Assembly (NCBI GenBank): GCA_003242605.1
Contig: QGUZ01000128.1
Location: 1-12,774 of the forward strand
Source of the DNA: Actinomycetota bacterium
GTDB taxonomy: Bacteria > Actinomycetota > Actinomycetes > Streptosporangiales > Streptosporangiaceae
Direction of reading: 5' to 3'
DNA length: 12,774 nucleotides
Positions 6,918-12,634 of the stretch are shown one piece after another. The position numbers and the translations under genes were made by a program. Positions within the stretch are counted from its first letter, which is position 1, and each line of letters starts with the position of its first letter. The notes beneath the pieces were generated by a model. It made no database searches, was not told the DNA's origin, and worked only from the letters and a program-made list of their open reading frames with translations.

Positions 6918-6956
6918 ATCCGGAGAGTGAAGCACAAAGGCTCATGAAACCGAAAC

Positions 6957-6989
6957 GGCAACGGCGCCCCGGTCCGGAGCGCCGTTGCC
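6957..6989 (-). terminator. Intrinsic terminator after the LLM oxidoreductase
   Basis: GGCAACGGCGC (6957-6967) and GCGCCGTTGCC (6979-6989) form a perfect 11-bp stem with an 11-base loop, 23 bases past the stop codon at 7013. Read on the minus strand it is followed by GTTTCGGTTTC, a moderately T-rich run. This is the best terminator in the window and marks the end of the lig-LLM transcription unit. Confidence 0.8.
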
Positions 6990-7012
6990 CGAGACGCGGA
7001 GCAGGCTGCTGA

Positions 7013-7849
7013 TTACCGGAAGTCCTCCAGGGCCGAGGCGAGCGGCTCGAGGATGGAGGGCGGGGCGCCGTGCGGCAGGTTCATGATCGCGATGTCCGCG
7101 CCCGCGTCGCGGTAGGCGGCGACGAGCTCGAGCATCGGGCCGTACTCGCCGTCCGCGGGCACCATGACGTTCGCCGAGCACTCGATCGTCGCCGGGTCGC
7201 GGCCGATCGCCTCGCAGTGCTCGACCAGGATCTTCTTGAGCGAGGCCCACTGCTCGGGGGTCTGGGTGATCGCGTTCCACTGCTTGGCCCACTTGGCGGC
7301 GGCGCGCAGCGTGCGCTTGGGGCCGCGGCCGCCGATCGTGATCGGCACCGGCTTCTGCACCGGCTTGGGCTCGCAGCGAGCGTTGGTGAGCGTGAAGTAG
7401 GTGCCCTTGAAGTCCGTGTACTCGTTGTCGAGCAGGCTGCGGACGATCTGCACGCCCTCCTCGAAGCGGTCGAACCGCTCCTTCAGCGGCGGCAGCGGGA
7501 TGCCGTACGCGTCGCACTCGGGCTGGAACCACCCGGCGCCGAGGCCGAGCTCGAGGCGGCCGTTGCTGATGATGTCGACCGTGGCGGCCATGTTCGCCAG
7601 CACCGCCGGGTGCCGGTAGATCATGCCGGTCACCTGGACGCCGACGCGGATGCGCTTGGTCGCCTGGGCGAGCGCGGCGAGCGAGGTCCAGCCCTCCAGG
7701 TTGGGCCCGTTGATGTCGCCGGTGAGCGGATAGAAGTGGTCCCAGTTCCAGGCGCTCTCGAAGATCGGGATGTCGTCGGCCGCGACCCACACGTCGAGGA
7801 TCTGCTTCCAGGTCTGGTGCTCCGGGCGCGTCTTGATGCCGAACCGCAT
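7013..7849 (-). CDS. LLM-class flavin/F420-dependent oxidoreductase
   Basis: 278 residues, typical for the bacterial luciferase-like (LLM) family. Features are MRFGIKTRP at the N-terminus, FESAWNWDHFYP, TSLAALAQATKRIRVGVQVTGMIYRHPAVLANMAATVDIISNGRLELGLGAG (here spread over residues about 57-109), GWFQPECDAYGIPLPPLKERFDRFEE, and PVPITIGGRGPKRTLRAAAKWAKQWN. This resembles actinobacterial F420-dependent oxidoreductases of the Rv1855c-like type, so F420 is the likelier cofactor, but FMN cannot be excluded. The start at 7849 is set by GAGAGG seven bases upstream and by the family's usual N-terminus; an ATG at 7924 in frame adds an unlikely extension. It lies 136 bases after ligC in the same direction and before the terminator, so it is probably part of the catabolic unit. 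TATAAC at 7967-7962 is a possible extra -10. Its substrate is unknown, and no LLM enzyme is part of the known pathway. Confidence 0.87.
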   Translation of the reverse strand: MRFGIKTRPEHQTWKQILDVWVAADDIPIFESAWNWDHFYPLTGDINGPNLEGWTSLAALAQATKRIRVGVQVTGMIYRHPAVLANMAATVDIISNGRLELGLGAGWFQPECDAYGIPLPPLKERFDRFEEGVQIVRSLLDNEYTDFKGTYFTLTNARCEPKPVQKPVPITIGGRGPKRTLRAAAKWAKQWNAITQTPEQWASLKKILVEHCEAIGRDPATIECSANVMVPADGEYGPMLELVAAYRDAGADIAIMNLPHGAPPSILEPLASALEDFR

Positions 7850-7985
7850 GCGGGGACCTCTCTGTCGTACGGGAAGTCGTATCGAAACCACCGGAGCCCG
7901 GCAGGGCCCGGACGCCCCTGACATCCGAGCCCGCCAGGCTCACGCACCGATCGTTCGCGGTGTTATATGCCGGTTCGTACCTGAG

Positions 7986-8936
7986 TTACTCCTGCCCCTC
8001 GAGCTGCTTCTCCAGCTCGCCGAGCACCTGGTAGCAGGGGAGCACCTGGGACACCGACGCGTTGGGCTCGCGGCCCTCCTTGATCGCGGCGATGAACTCG
8101 CGGTCCTGCAGCTCGACGCCGTTGGTGGAGACGGCGACCTTCGACACGTCGATGGGCTCGTCCCGGCCGGTGACGAGGTCGTCGTACCGGGCGATGTAGG
8201 TGCCGTTGTCGCAGATGTAGCGGAAGAAGGTGCCGAGCGGGCCGTCGTTGTTGAAGCTCAGCGACAGCGTGCAGATCTTGCCGGTCTCGCTGCGCAGCTG
8301 GATCGACATGTCCATCGCGATGCCGAGCTCAGGGTGCTTGGGGCCCTGGATCGCGTTCGCGATGGTGATCTTTTCCCCGGTCTGGTACTGGAACAGGTCG
8401 ACCGTGTGCGCCGCGTGGTGCCACAGCAGGTGGTCGGTCCAGCTCCGCGGCTGGCCGAGCGCGTTCATGTTGGTGCGGCGGAAGAAGTACGTCTGCACGT
8501 TGAGCTGCTGGATGGACAGCTCACCGGCGAGGATGCGCTGCCGGATCCACTGGTGGGACGGGTTGAACCGCCGGGTGTGGCCCACCATGCAGACCAGCCC
8601 GGTCTCCTTGGCGACCCGCTCCACCTCCTGGGCGTCGGCCCACGAGTCCGCGAGCGGGATCTCCACCTGGACGTGCTTGCCGGCCCGCATCGCCTTGATC
8701 GCCTGGGAGGCGTGCAGCTGGGTCGGCGTGCAGAGGATCACGGCGTCGACGTCGTCGCGGGCGAGCACCTCGTCGAGGTCCGTGGTGGCGTGCGGCACGC
8801 CGTACTTGTCGGCGACCTCACGGGCCTGCTCGATGCGGCGGCTGACGATCGAGGTGACGGTCACGTCCTCGATGTTCTTGAGGGCGTCGAGGTGCTTGGT
8901 GCCGAACGCTCCGGCTCCGGCGAGTGCGATACGCAT
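7986..8936 (-). CDS. ligC: 4-carboxy-2-hydroxymuconate-6-semialdehyde (CHMS) dehydrogenase, LigC
   Basis: 316 residues, the same size as LigC of Sphingobium SYK-6. It is a Gfo/Idh/MocA-fold NAD(P)-dependent dehydrogenase that oxidises the cyclic hemiacetal of CHMS, the product of protocatechuate 4,5-cleavage, to 2-pyrone-4,6-dicarboxylate. The Rossmann motif is GAGAFG (7-12). ILCTPTQLHA (68-77) is typical. The EKP motif of the wider family is replaced by EIP (92-94, in VQVEIPLADSW), as I recall for LigC. CMVGHTRRFNPSHQ, RSWTDHLLWHHAAHTVDLF, GIAMDMSIQL and LSFNNDGPLGTFFRYICDNG follow closely the LigC pattern. ATG at 8936 with AAGGA about twelve bases upstream. It follows ligB in the operon but is separated by 154 bases carrying two strong hairpins. 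Confidence 0.93.
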   Translation of the reverse strand: MRIALAGAGAFGTKHLDALKNIEDVTVTSIVSRRIEQAREVADKYGVPHATTDLDEVLARDDVDAVILCTPTQLHASQAIKAMRAGKHVQVEIPLADSWADAQEVERVAKETGLVCMVGHTRRFNPSHQWIRQRILAGELSIQQLNVQTYFFRRTNMNALGQPRSWTDHLLWHHAAHTVDLFQYQTGEKITIANAIQGPKHPELGIAMDMSIQLRSETGKICTLSLSFNNDGPLGTFFRYICDNGTYIARYDDLVTGRDEPIDVSKVAVSTNGVELQDREFIAAIKEGREPNASVSQVLPCYQVLGELEKQLEGQE

Positions 8937-8971
8937 ATGGAGAGTCTTCCTTCAGGCTCGTCAACGGTCAG

Positions 8972-9016
8972 GACCGCGTCGCGGCGGTCCGGACCGGGGA
9001 CCGCCGCGGCGCGGTC
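8972..9016 (-). other. Large hairpin in the ligB-ligC gap
   Basis: Arms 8972-8990 and 8998-9016 pair over 19 positions with a single mismatch (8979/9009) and a 7-base loop; the inner ten pairs are GCGGCGGTCC against GGACCGCCGC. It would be extremely stable in the mRNA and lies 36 bases before the ligC start codon. No T-tract follows, so it is more likely a processing, stability or attenuation element than a plain terminator. Confidence 0.65.
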
Positions 9017-9044
9017 GCTGCGGACTGGTCACTGTCTATCGGTA

Positions 9045-9072
9045 CGGCGGGGCCGGTGAGGAGACCCCGCCG
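9045..9072 (-). terminator. Hairpin directly after ligB
   Basis: CGGCGGGG (9045-9052) pairs with CCCCGCCG (9065-9072), an 8-bp perfect stem with a 12-base loop, 18 bases past the ligB stop. It has no T-run afterwards. Together with the next hairpin it may partly end transcription, or protect the 3' end of the ligJIAB message. Confidence 0.45.
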
Positions 9073-9090
9073 CGAAGGGGCGCCACCGGA

Positions 9091-9936
9091 TCAGGCGGCG
9101 GCCGGCTCCCACACGAGGTGGCCGACGGCGGTGTTGCTCGCGGGCACGTGGTAGAAGCGGTGCAGCTCACGCACCTTGTCGCCGAGCGCACCCCGCATGA
9201 TCAGCCACATGATCAGCTCGATGCCCTCGGCCCCGGCCTCGCGCAGGTACTCGATGTGCGGCACCTTCGCCAGGCCCTCGGGGTCGGTGAGCAGCCGGTC
9301 CATGAAGGCGTTGTCCCACTCCTTGTTGATGAGACCGGCCCGGGGGCCCTGGATCTGGTGGCTCATGCCGCCGGTCCCCCAGACCTGCACCGACAGGTCC
9401 TCGGGGTAGCTCTCCACGGCGCGGCGGATCGCCTTGCCGAGGTTGAAGCAGCGGTTACCGGTCGGCTGCGGGTAGGTCACCACGTTGACGGCGATAGGGA
9501 TCACCTTGGTCGGCCACTTCTCACACTGGCCGTACACCAGGGAGAGCGGCACGGTGAGCCCGTGGTCCACGTCGAGTTCGTTCATCATCGTGATGTCGAA
9601 CTCGTCGAGGATGAGCGACTGGGCGATGTGGATCGCCAGGTCCGGGTGACCCTCCACGACCGGGACCGGCCGCGGCCCGTAGCCCTCGTCGCAGGGCTGG
9701 AACTGGTCCGCGATGCCGATCGCGAACGTGGGGATCATCTTCAGCGACATCGCCGAGCCGTGGTCGTTGTAACACAGGATGACCACGTCCGGCGGGTTCT
9801 CCTTCGCCCACTTCTTGGTCCACTCGTAGCCGGCGAACACCGGCTTCCAGTAGTCCTCCTCGGTCTTGCCGAGGTCGATCGCGGCGCCGATCGCCGGGAC
9901 GTGGCTGGTGGTGACGCCGGCGGTGATACGAGCCAT
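9091..9936 (-). CDS. ligB: Protocatechuate 4,5-dioxygenase beta (catalytic) subunit, LigB
   Basis: 281 residues, type II (LigB-family) extradiol dioxygenase, somewhat shorter than the roughly 300 of SYK-6 LigB. It carries the non-haem Fe(II) and opens the protocatechuate ring between C4 and C5 with O2, giving CHMS. The expected ligands are in place: His12 (TTSH), His59 (CYNDHG) and Glu240 (GAEGIEL). The catalytic base is His193 in GTGGMSHQIQGPRAG. By analogy with SYK-6 these match His12, His61, Glu242 and His195. Start at 9936, three bases after the LigA stop; the sequence TGA-GAG-ATG implies coupled translation. The enzyme acts as an alpha2-beta2 complex with LigA. The family also includes gallate dioxygenases, but those are usually single fused chains, so protocatechuate is the better substrate call. 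Confidence 0.95.
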   Translation of the reverse strand: MARITAGVTTSHVPAIGAAIDLGKTEEDYWKPVFAGYEWTKKWAKENPPDVVILCYNDHGSAMSLKMIPTFAIGIADQFQPCDEGYGPRPVPVVEGHPDLAIHIAQSLILDEFDITMMNELDVDHGLTVPLSLVYGQCEKWPTKVIPIAVNVVTYPQPTGNRCFNLGKAIRRAVESYPEDLSVQVWGTGGMSHQIQGPRAGLINKEWDNAFMDRLLTDPEGLAKVPHIEYLREAGAEGIELIMWLIMRGALGDKVRELHRFYHVPASNTAVGHLVWEPAAA

Positions 9937-9939
9937 CTC

Positions 9940-10329
9940 TCAGATCCCCTTGCTCTTGGAACGCCAACCCTCGATGCTGCGGCCGCCGTTCAGCATCATC
10001 TTCTGGTACTCCTCGACCGACATGCCGGTCATGGTGCTCACGGCCTGCACGTAGCTGAGCCCGTCGCTGGCGAACAGCTTCGCCAGGAAGTAGATGTTGC
10101 CGCCGAGCTCGAGGAGCTTGTTGTAGTCGCGGTCGAGGACCGCCTGCTTCTGCTCCTCGGTCATCGGCCACTCGTCGAGGTACGCCCGCTCGTTCTGCTT
10201 GAACCGCTCGCGGTTCTCGGCCTTCATCAGGCTCATGCAGAACTGGTTGAGGTGGTACCCCCTGCGGGCGCGGTCCGCGGTGAAGATCGTCGTCCCGGGG
10301 ATGTCATCGATTTCGGAGTAGTCGATCAT
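9940..10329 (-). CDS. ligA: Protocatechuate 4,5-dioxygenase alpha subunit, LigA
   Basis: 129 residues, close to the 139 of SYK-6 LigA. It is a small helical subunit that caps the active site of LigB and is needed for activity. Recognisable parts are DDIPGTTIFTADRARRGYHLNQFCMSLMK, RERFKQNERAYLDEWPMTEEQKQAVLDRDYNKLLELGGNIYFLAKL and VSTMTGMSVEEYQKMMLNGGR (short key blocks of the family; residues about 9-37, 40-84 and 97-118). The ATG follows the LigI stop without a gap (TAGATG), with GGGAG inside the end of ligI as ribosome-binding site. This gives tight coupling and a matched supply with LigB, which follows after three bases. Confidence 0.95.
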   Translation of the reverse strand: MIDYSEIDDIPGTTIFTADRARRGYHLNQFCMSLMKAENRERFKQNERAYLDEWPMTEEQKQAVLDRDYNKLLELGGNIYFLAKLFASDGLSYVQAVSTMTGMSVEEYQKMMLNGGRSIEGWRSKSKGI

Positions 10330-11220
10330 CTAACTCTCCCAGTACAGGCGGGTCGGGGTGTCCACCAGGAGCTTCCGCCGCAGCTCCTCGGTCGGCGCGA
10401 TATGCGGGATGACATCGACCAGGTGGCCGTCATCGGGCATATGGCTCTTCATGTTCGGGTGCGGCCAGTCGGTGCCCCACAGCACCCGGTCGGGGAACCG
10501 CTCCACGACCGTGCGGGAGAAGGGCCACACGTCGGAGTAGCGTGGCGGCCCCTCCTTGGACAGGCGTTCGGGGCAGCTCACCTTGCTCCACACGTTCGGG
10601 TTCTCGTCCATGAAGCGCAGGAACAGGCCGAACTCCTCGCCGTCCACCGGCTTGGTGACGTCCGGCCGGCCCATGTGATCGACGACCACCGGGACCGGAA
10701 GCGACGTGAACAGGTCCCACCGCTCGGCGAGGTCCGCGGGCTCGAAGTAGATGACCACGTGCCATCCGAGCGGCGCGATGCGGTCGACGATGCGGCGGTA
10801 GTAGTCGTCCGGCTTGGGGTCGACGAGCCGCTTGACGAAGTTGAACCGCACGCCGCGCACGCCCGCCTCGTGCATCTCCTGCAGCTCGGCGTCCGAGACG
10901 TCGGGGCGGACGGTGGCGACGCCGCGGGCGGTGCCGTTCGAGGAGCGCAGCGCGTCGACCATCGCCGAGTTGTCCGCGCCGTGGCAGGTGGCCTGGACGA
11001 TCACGCAGCGCTCGAAGCCGAGGAACTCGCGGAGCTTGAACAGCTCCTCCTTGCCCGCGTCGACCGGGGTGTACTTGCGCTCCGGCGCGTACGGGAACAC
11101 GTCGCCGGGCCCGAACACGTGGCAGTGCGCGTCCACCGCCCCGGGCGGCGGGGTGTAGCTCGGCTTCGTTGGGTTGGGGTGGTAGGGAAGCCAGTCCGGG
11201 TCGGGAGTGAACTTCGGCAT
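10330..11220 (-). CDS. ligI: 2-pyrone-4,6-dicarboxylate hydrolase, LigI
   Basis: 296 residues, the usual length (293 in SYK-6). A member of the amidohydrolase superfamily, it hydrolyses the lactone PDC to 4-oxalomesaconate. Catalytic and binding residues can be placed: His32 and His34 (VDAHCHVFGP), Tyr158 (VIYFEP), His182 (VVDHMGRPD) and Asp251 (WGTDWPHPN), with substrate arginines Arg125, Arg131 and Arg219 (CPERLS). The protein starts MPKFTPDPDWLPYHPNPTKP. The frame is open well upstream, but the ATG at 11220 lies two bases after the LigJ stop (TGA-CG-ATG) with a GGGGG just before it and gives the expected N-terminus. It ends directly against the ligA start codon. With LigC it forms the PDC branch of the pathway. 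Confidence 0.95.
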   Translation of the reverse strand: MPKFTPDPDWLPYHPNPTKPSYTPPPGAVDAHCHVFGPGDVFPYAPERKYTPVDAGKEELFKLREFLGFERCVIVQATCHGADNSAMVDALRSSNGTARGVATVRPDVSDAELQEMHEAGVRGVRFNFVKRLVDPKPDDYYRRIVDRIAPLGWHVVIYFEPADLAERWDLFTSLPVPVVVDHMGRPDVTKPVDGEEFGLFLRFMDENPNVWSKVSCPERLSKEGPPRYSDVWPFSRTVVERFPDRVLWGTDWPHPNMKSHMPDDGHLVDVIPHIAPTEELRRKLLVDTPTRLYWES

Positions 11221-11222
11221 CG

Positions 11223-12239
11223 TCACCGCCCCCGTGCCTTCAGCGCGGCGTCGAGGCGCGGGTAGACGCGGCGGGCGTTGCCGCTGAACACCTTCTCCCG
11301 CTGCTCCTCGGTGAGGCCGAGCTTGTCGATGTACCGCTTGGTGTCGTCGAAGTAGTGGCCGGTCCGCGGGTCGATGCCGCGCACCGCGCCGACCATCTCC
11401 GACCCGAAGAGGATGTTGTCGATGTCGATCACCTCGAAGAGGAGGTCGATGCCGGGCTGGTGGTAGACGCAGGTGTCGAAGAACACGTTCTTCATCACGT
11501 GCTCCTCGAGCGGCGGCTTCTTCAGCATGTCCGCCAGCCCGCGGTACCGGCCCCAGTGGTACGGCACGGCGCCGCCGCCGTGCGGGATGATCAGCTTCAG
11601 GTCGGGGAAGTCGGCGAACAGGTCGCCCTGGATGAGCTGCATGAACGCCGTGGTGTCGGCGTTGATGTAGTGCGCCCCGGTGGCGTGGAAGACCGGCGTG
11701 CAGGTCGAGGAGACGTGCACCATCGCGGGCACCTGGAGCTCGACCATCGCCTCGTACAGCGGGTACCAGTAGCGGTCGGTGAGCGGGGGCGAGTCCCACT
11801 TGCCGCCGCTCGGGTCGGGGTTGAGGTTGCACCCGACGAAGCCCATGTCGACGCAGCGGCGCAGCTCGGCGATGGCCGCGTCGAGCGGCTCGCCCGCGGT
11901 CTGCGGGAGCATGCAGACCCCGATGAAGTTGTCCGGGAAGAGCTCCACCACCCGGGCGATCAGGTCGTTGCAGGCGCGCGCCCACTCGATGCCGACCTTG
12001 AGGTCACCGCGGTGGTGCGCCATGGCCGAGGCACGGGGCGAGAAGATCGTCATGTCCGCGCCGCGCTCGCGCAGCAGCCGGAGCTGGTTCTTCTCGATCG
12101 TCTCCCGGATCTCGTCGTCGGAGATCGACGGGTACGGCGGGGCCGGCTTGCCCGCGAGCCACGCCTCGAGCTGGCTTTCACGCCATTCCGTGTGCGCCGC
12201 CGGAGCGGTGGTGTAGTGACCGTGACAGTCAATGATCAT
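11223..12239 (-). CDS. ligJ: 4-oxalomesaconate hydratase, LigJ
   Basis: 338 residues, amidohydrolase-superfamily hydratase that adds water to 4-oxalomesaconate to give 4-carboxy-4-hydroxy-2-oxoadipate (CHA), the substrate of the LigK aldolase. Metal ligands by family position are His6 and His8 (MIIDCHGHY), His175 (PAMVHVSS) and Glu281 (LFGSEMVG). HGGGAVPYHWGR at 220-231 is a further family block. SYK-6 LigJ is about 342 long and begins in the same way. I place the start at 12239, which has GAGG eight bases upstream; the in-frame ATG at 12269 lacks a ribosome-binding site and adds ten residues (MDDGRAEARP) not expected in the family. It is first in the operon, read before ligI. Confidence 0.94.
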   Translation of the reverse strand: MIIDCHGHYTTAPAAHTEWRESQLEAWLAGKPAPPYPSISDDEIRETIEKNQLRLLRERGADMTIFSPRASAMAHHRGDLKVGIEWARACNDLIARVVELFPDNFIGVCMLPQTAGEPLDAAIAELRRCVDMGFVGCNLNPDPSGGKWDSPPLTDRYWYPLYEAMVELQVPAMVHVSSTCTPVFHATGAHYINADTTAFMQLIQGDLFADFPDLKLIIPHGGGAVPYHWGRYRGLADMLKKPPLEEHVMKNVFFDTCVYHQPGIDLLFEVIDIDNILFGSEMVGAVRGIDPRTGHYFDDTKRYIDKLGLTEEQREKVFSGNARRVYPRLDAALKARGR

Positions 12240-12275
12240 AGGTCTGGCCTCGGCCCTTCCGTCGTCCATCTGGGC

Positions 12276-12289
12276 GATCAGCGGTGATC
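12276..12289. other. Small hairpin in the ligJ leader
   Basis: GATCA-GCGG-TGATC, a 5-bp stem with a 4-base loop, 37-50 bases before the ligJ start. It may be part of the leader structure; on its own it is unremarkable. Confidence 0.25.
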
Positions 12290-12314
12290 CCCCATTACTT
12301 CGTACTGTGCCAGG

Positions 12315-12359
12315 CGGAACTTCCGATTCGTCACTGATCTTCTAGTGAGCGGAAGGTCC
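12315..12359 (-). promoter_or_regulatory. Nested dyad in the ligJ upstream region
   Basis: CGGAA-C-TTCCG at 12315-12325 is itself an 11-base palindrome. GGAACTTCCG (12316-12325) also pairs with CGGAAGGTCC (12350-12359) in nine of ten positions, and TCACT (12331-12335) with AGTGA (12344-12348) inside it. GCGGAA half-sites occur at 12314-12319 and 12349-12354, the same hexamer as in the palindrome at 12468. It could be an operator, a leader hairpin, or both. It lies 76-120 bases before the ligJ start. Confidence 0.45.
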
Positions 12360-12372
12360 CGGCATCCATTTA

Positions 12373-12400
12373 GTTGACAATCATGTTGGCATCGTTGGCA
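12373..12400 (-). promoter_or_regulatory. Triple GTTGRCA repeat upstream of ligJ
   Basis: GTTGACA at 12373-12379, GTTGGCA at 12385-12391 and GTTGGCA at 12394-12400 are direct repeats at 12- and 9-base steps in an AT-richer stretch about 135-160 bases before the ligJ start. This is probably around the lig promoter. The + strand TTGACA at 12374 looks like a -35, but nothing is transcribed rightward from it here. On the minus strand TTGCCA at 12401-12396 could be a -35, yet I cannot place a matching -10 with confidence. Confidence 0.4.
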
Positions 12401-12467
12401 ATAGCGCCATTCGCCCAGCTCAGGCGGGGTTGCGGGAGCCGAGCCGACCGGACGGTCCGCGATCCCC

Positions 12468-12482
12468 TTCCGCGACGCGGAA
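12468..12482. promoter_or_regulatory. Perfect 15-bp palindrome TTCCGC-GAC-GCGGAA upstream of lig operon
   Basis: TTCCGCG-A-CGCGGAA is perfectly symmetrical and lies between the ligJ start and the end of the CGNR gene, about 230 bases before ligJ. It shares the form TTCCGC-N3-GCGGAA with the palindrome at 5996-6010. Aromatic catabolic operons are often controlled by IclR-, LysR- or MarR-type proteins binding palindromes; which family binds here cannot be told from the sequence. Confidence 0.5.
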
Positions 12483-12520
12483 TCACGGATCGATAACGGC
12501 AAACCGCACCATCACCGGGG

Positions 12521-12634
12521 TCAGCTACCATCCACTATCTTCTTGGCGGTAGCACGGGCGAGGCGGCGGCGCTCGGTGAGGCGGCGGGCCTTCGCCTGGC
12601 TGCCGCAGTCCTCCATCGCGCACCAGCGGCGGGG
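12521..12634 (-). CDS. CGNR zinc-finger domain protein, C-terminal end only
   Basis: On the minus strand the sequence encodes RRWCAMEDCGSQAKARR followed by LTERRRLARATAKKIVDGS and a TGA at 12521-12523. The C-x4-C-G-x2-AKARR pattern is the C-terminal CGNR zinc-finger block of a family of actinobacterial proteins with an N-terminal ABATE domain, thought to be transcriptional regulators; CGNR is CGSQ here. Only about 37 residues can be read. The rest of the gene is lost in the G/C tract to the right. It ends about 280 bases upstream of ligJ in the same direction. It is a candidate neighbour regulator of the lig operon, but adjacency is the only evidence. Confidence 0.7.
   Translation of the reverse strand, partial: PRRWCAMEDCGSQAKARRLTERRRLARATAKKIVDGS

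Noticed and set aside
8230..11265. A 1011-residue open frame on the + strand opposite ligC-ligI
   Set aside because: It is the antisense shadow of four well-identified lig genes; its translation is Val/Leu/Arg/Asp-rich with no family resemblance, as expected when GC-rich third positions suppress stop codons.
12239..12269. Alternative ligJ start at 12269
   Set aside because: It has no ribosome-binding site and adds ten residues not expected in LigJ; 12239 has GAGG at a good distance and the MIIDCHGH start.
12374..12379. TTGACA on the + strand as the -35 of a rightward promoter
   Set aside because: No + strand gene lies to the right; only GCAATA is at the -10 distance. It is more simply one member of the GTTGRCA repeats.
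12278..12502. A 74-residue minus-strand frame upstream of ligJ
   Set aside because: It covers the regulatory repeats, overlaps the palindrome, has no recognisable domain and no ribosome-binding site I can see.
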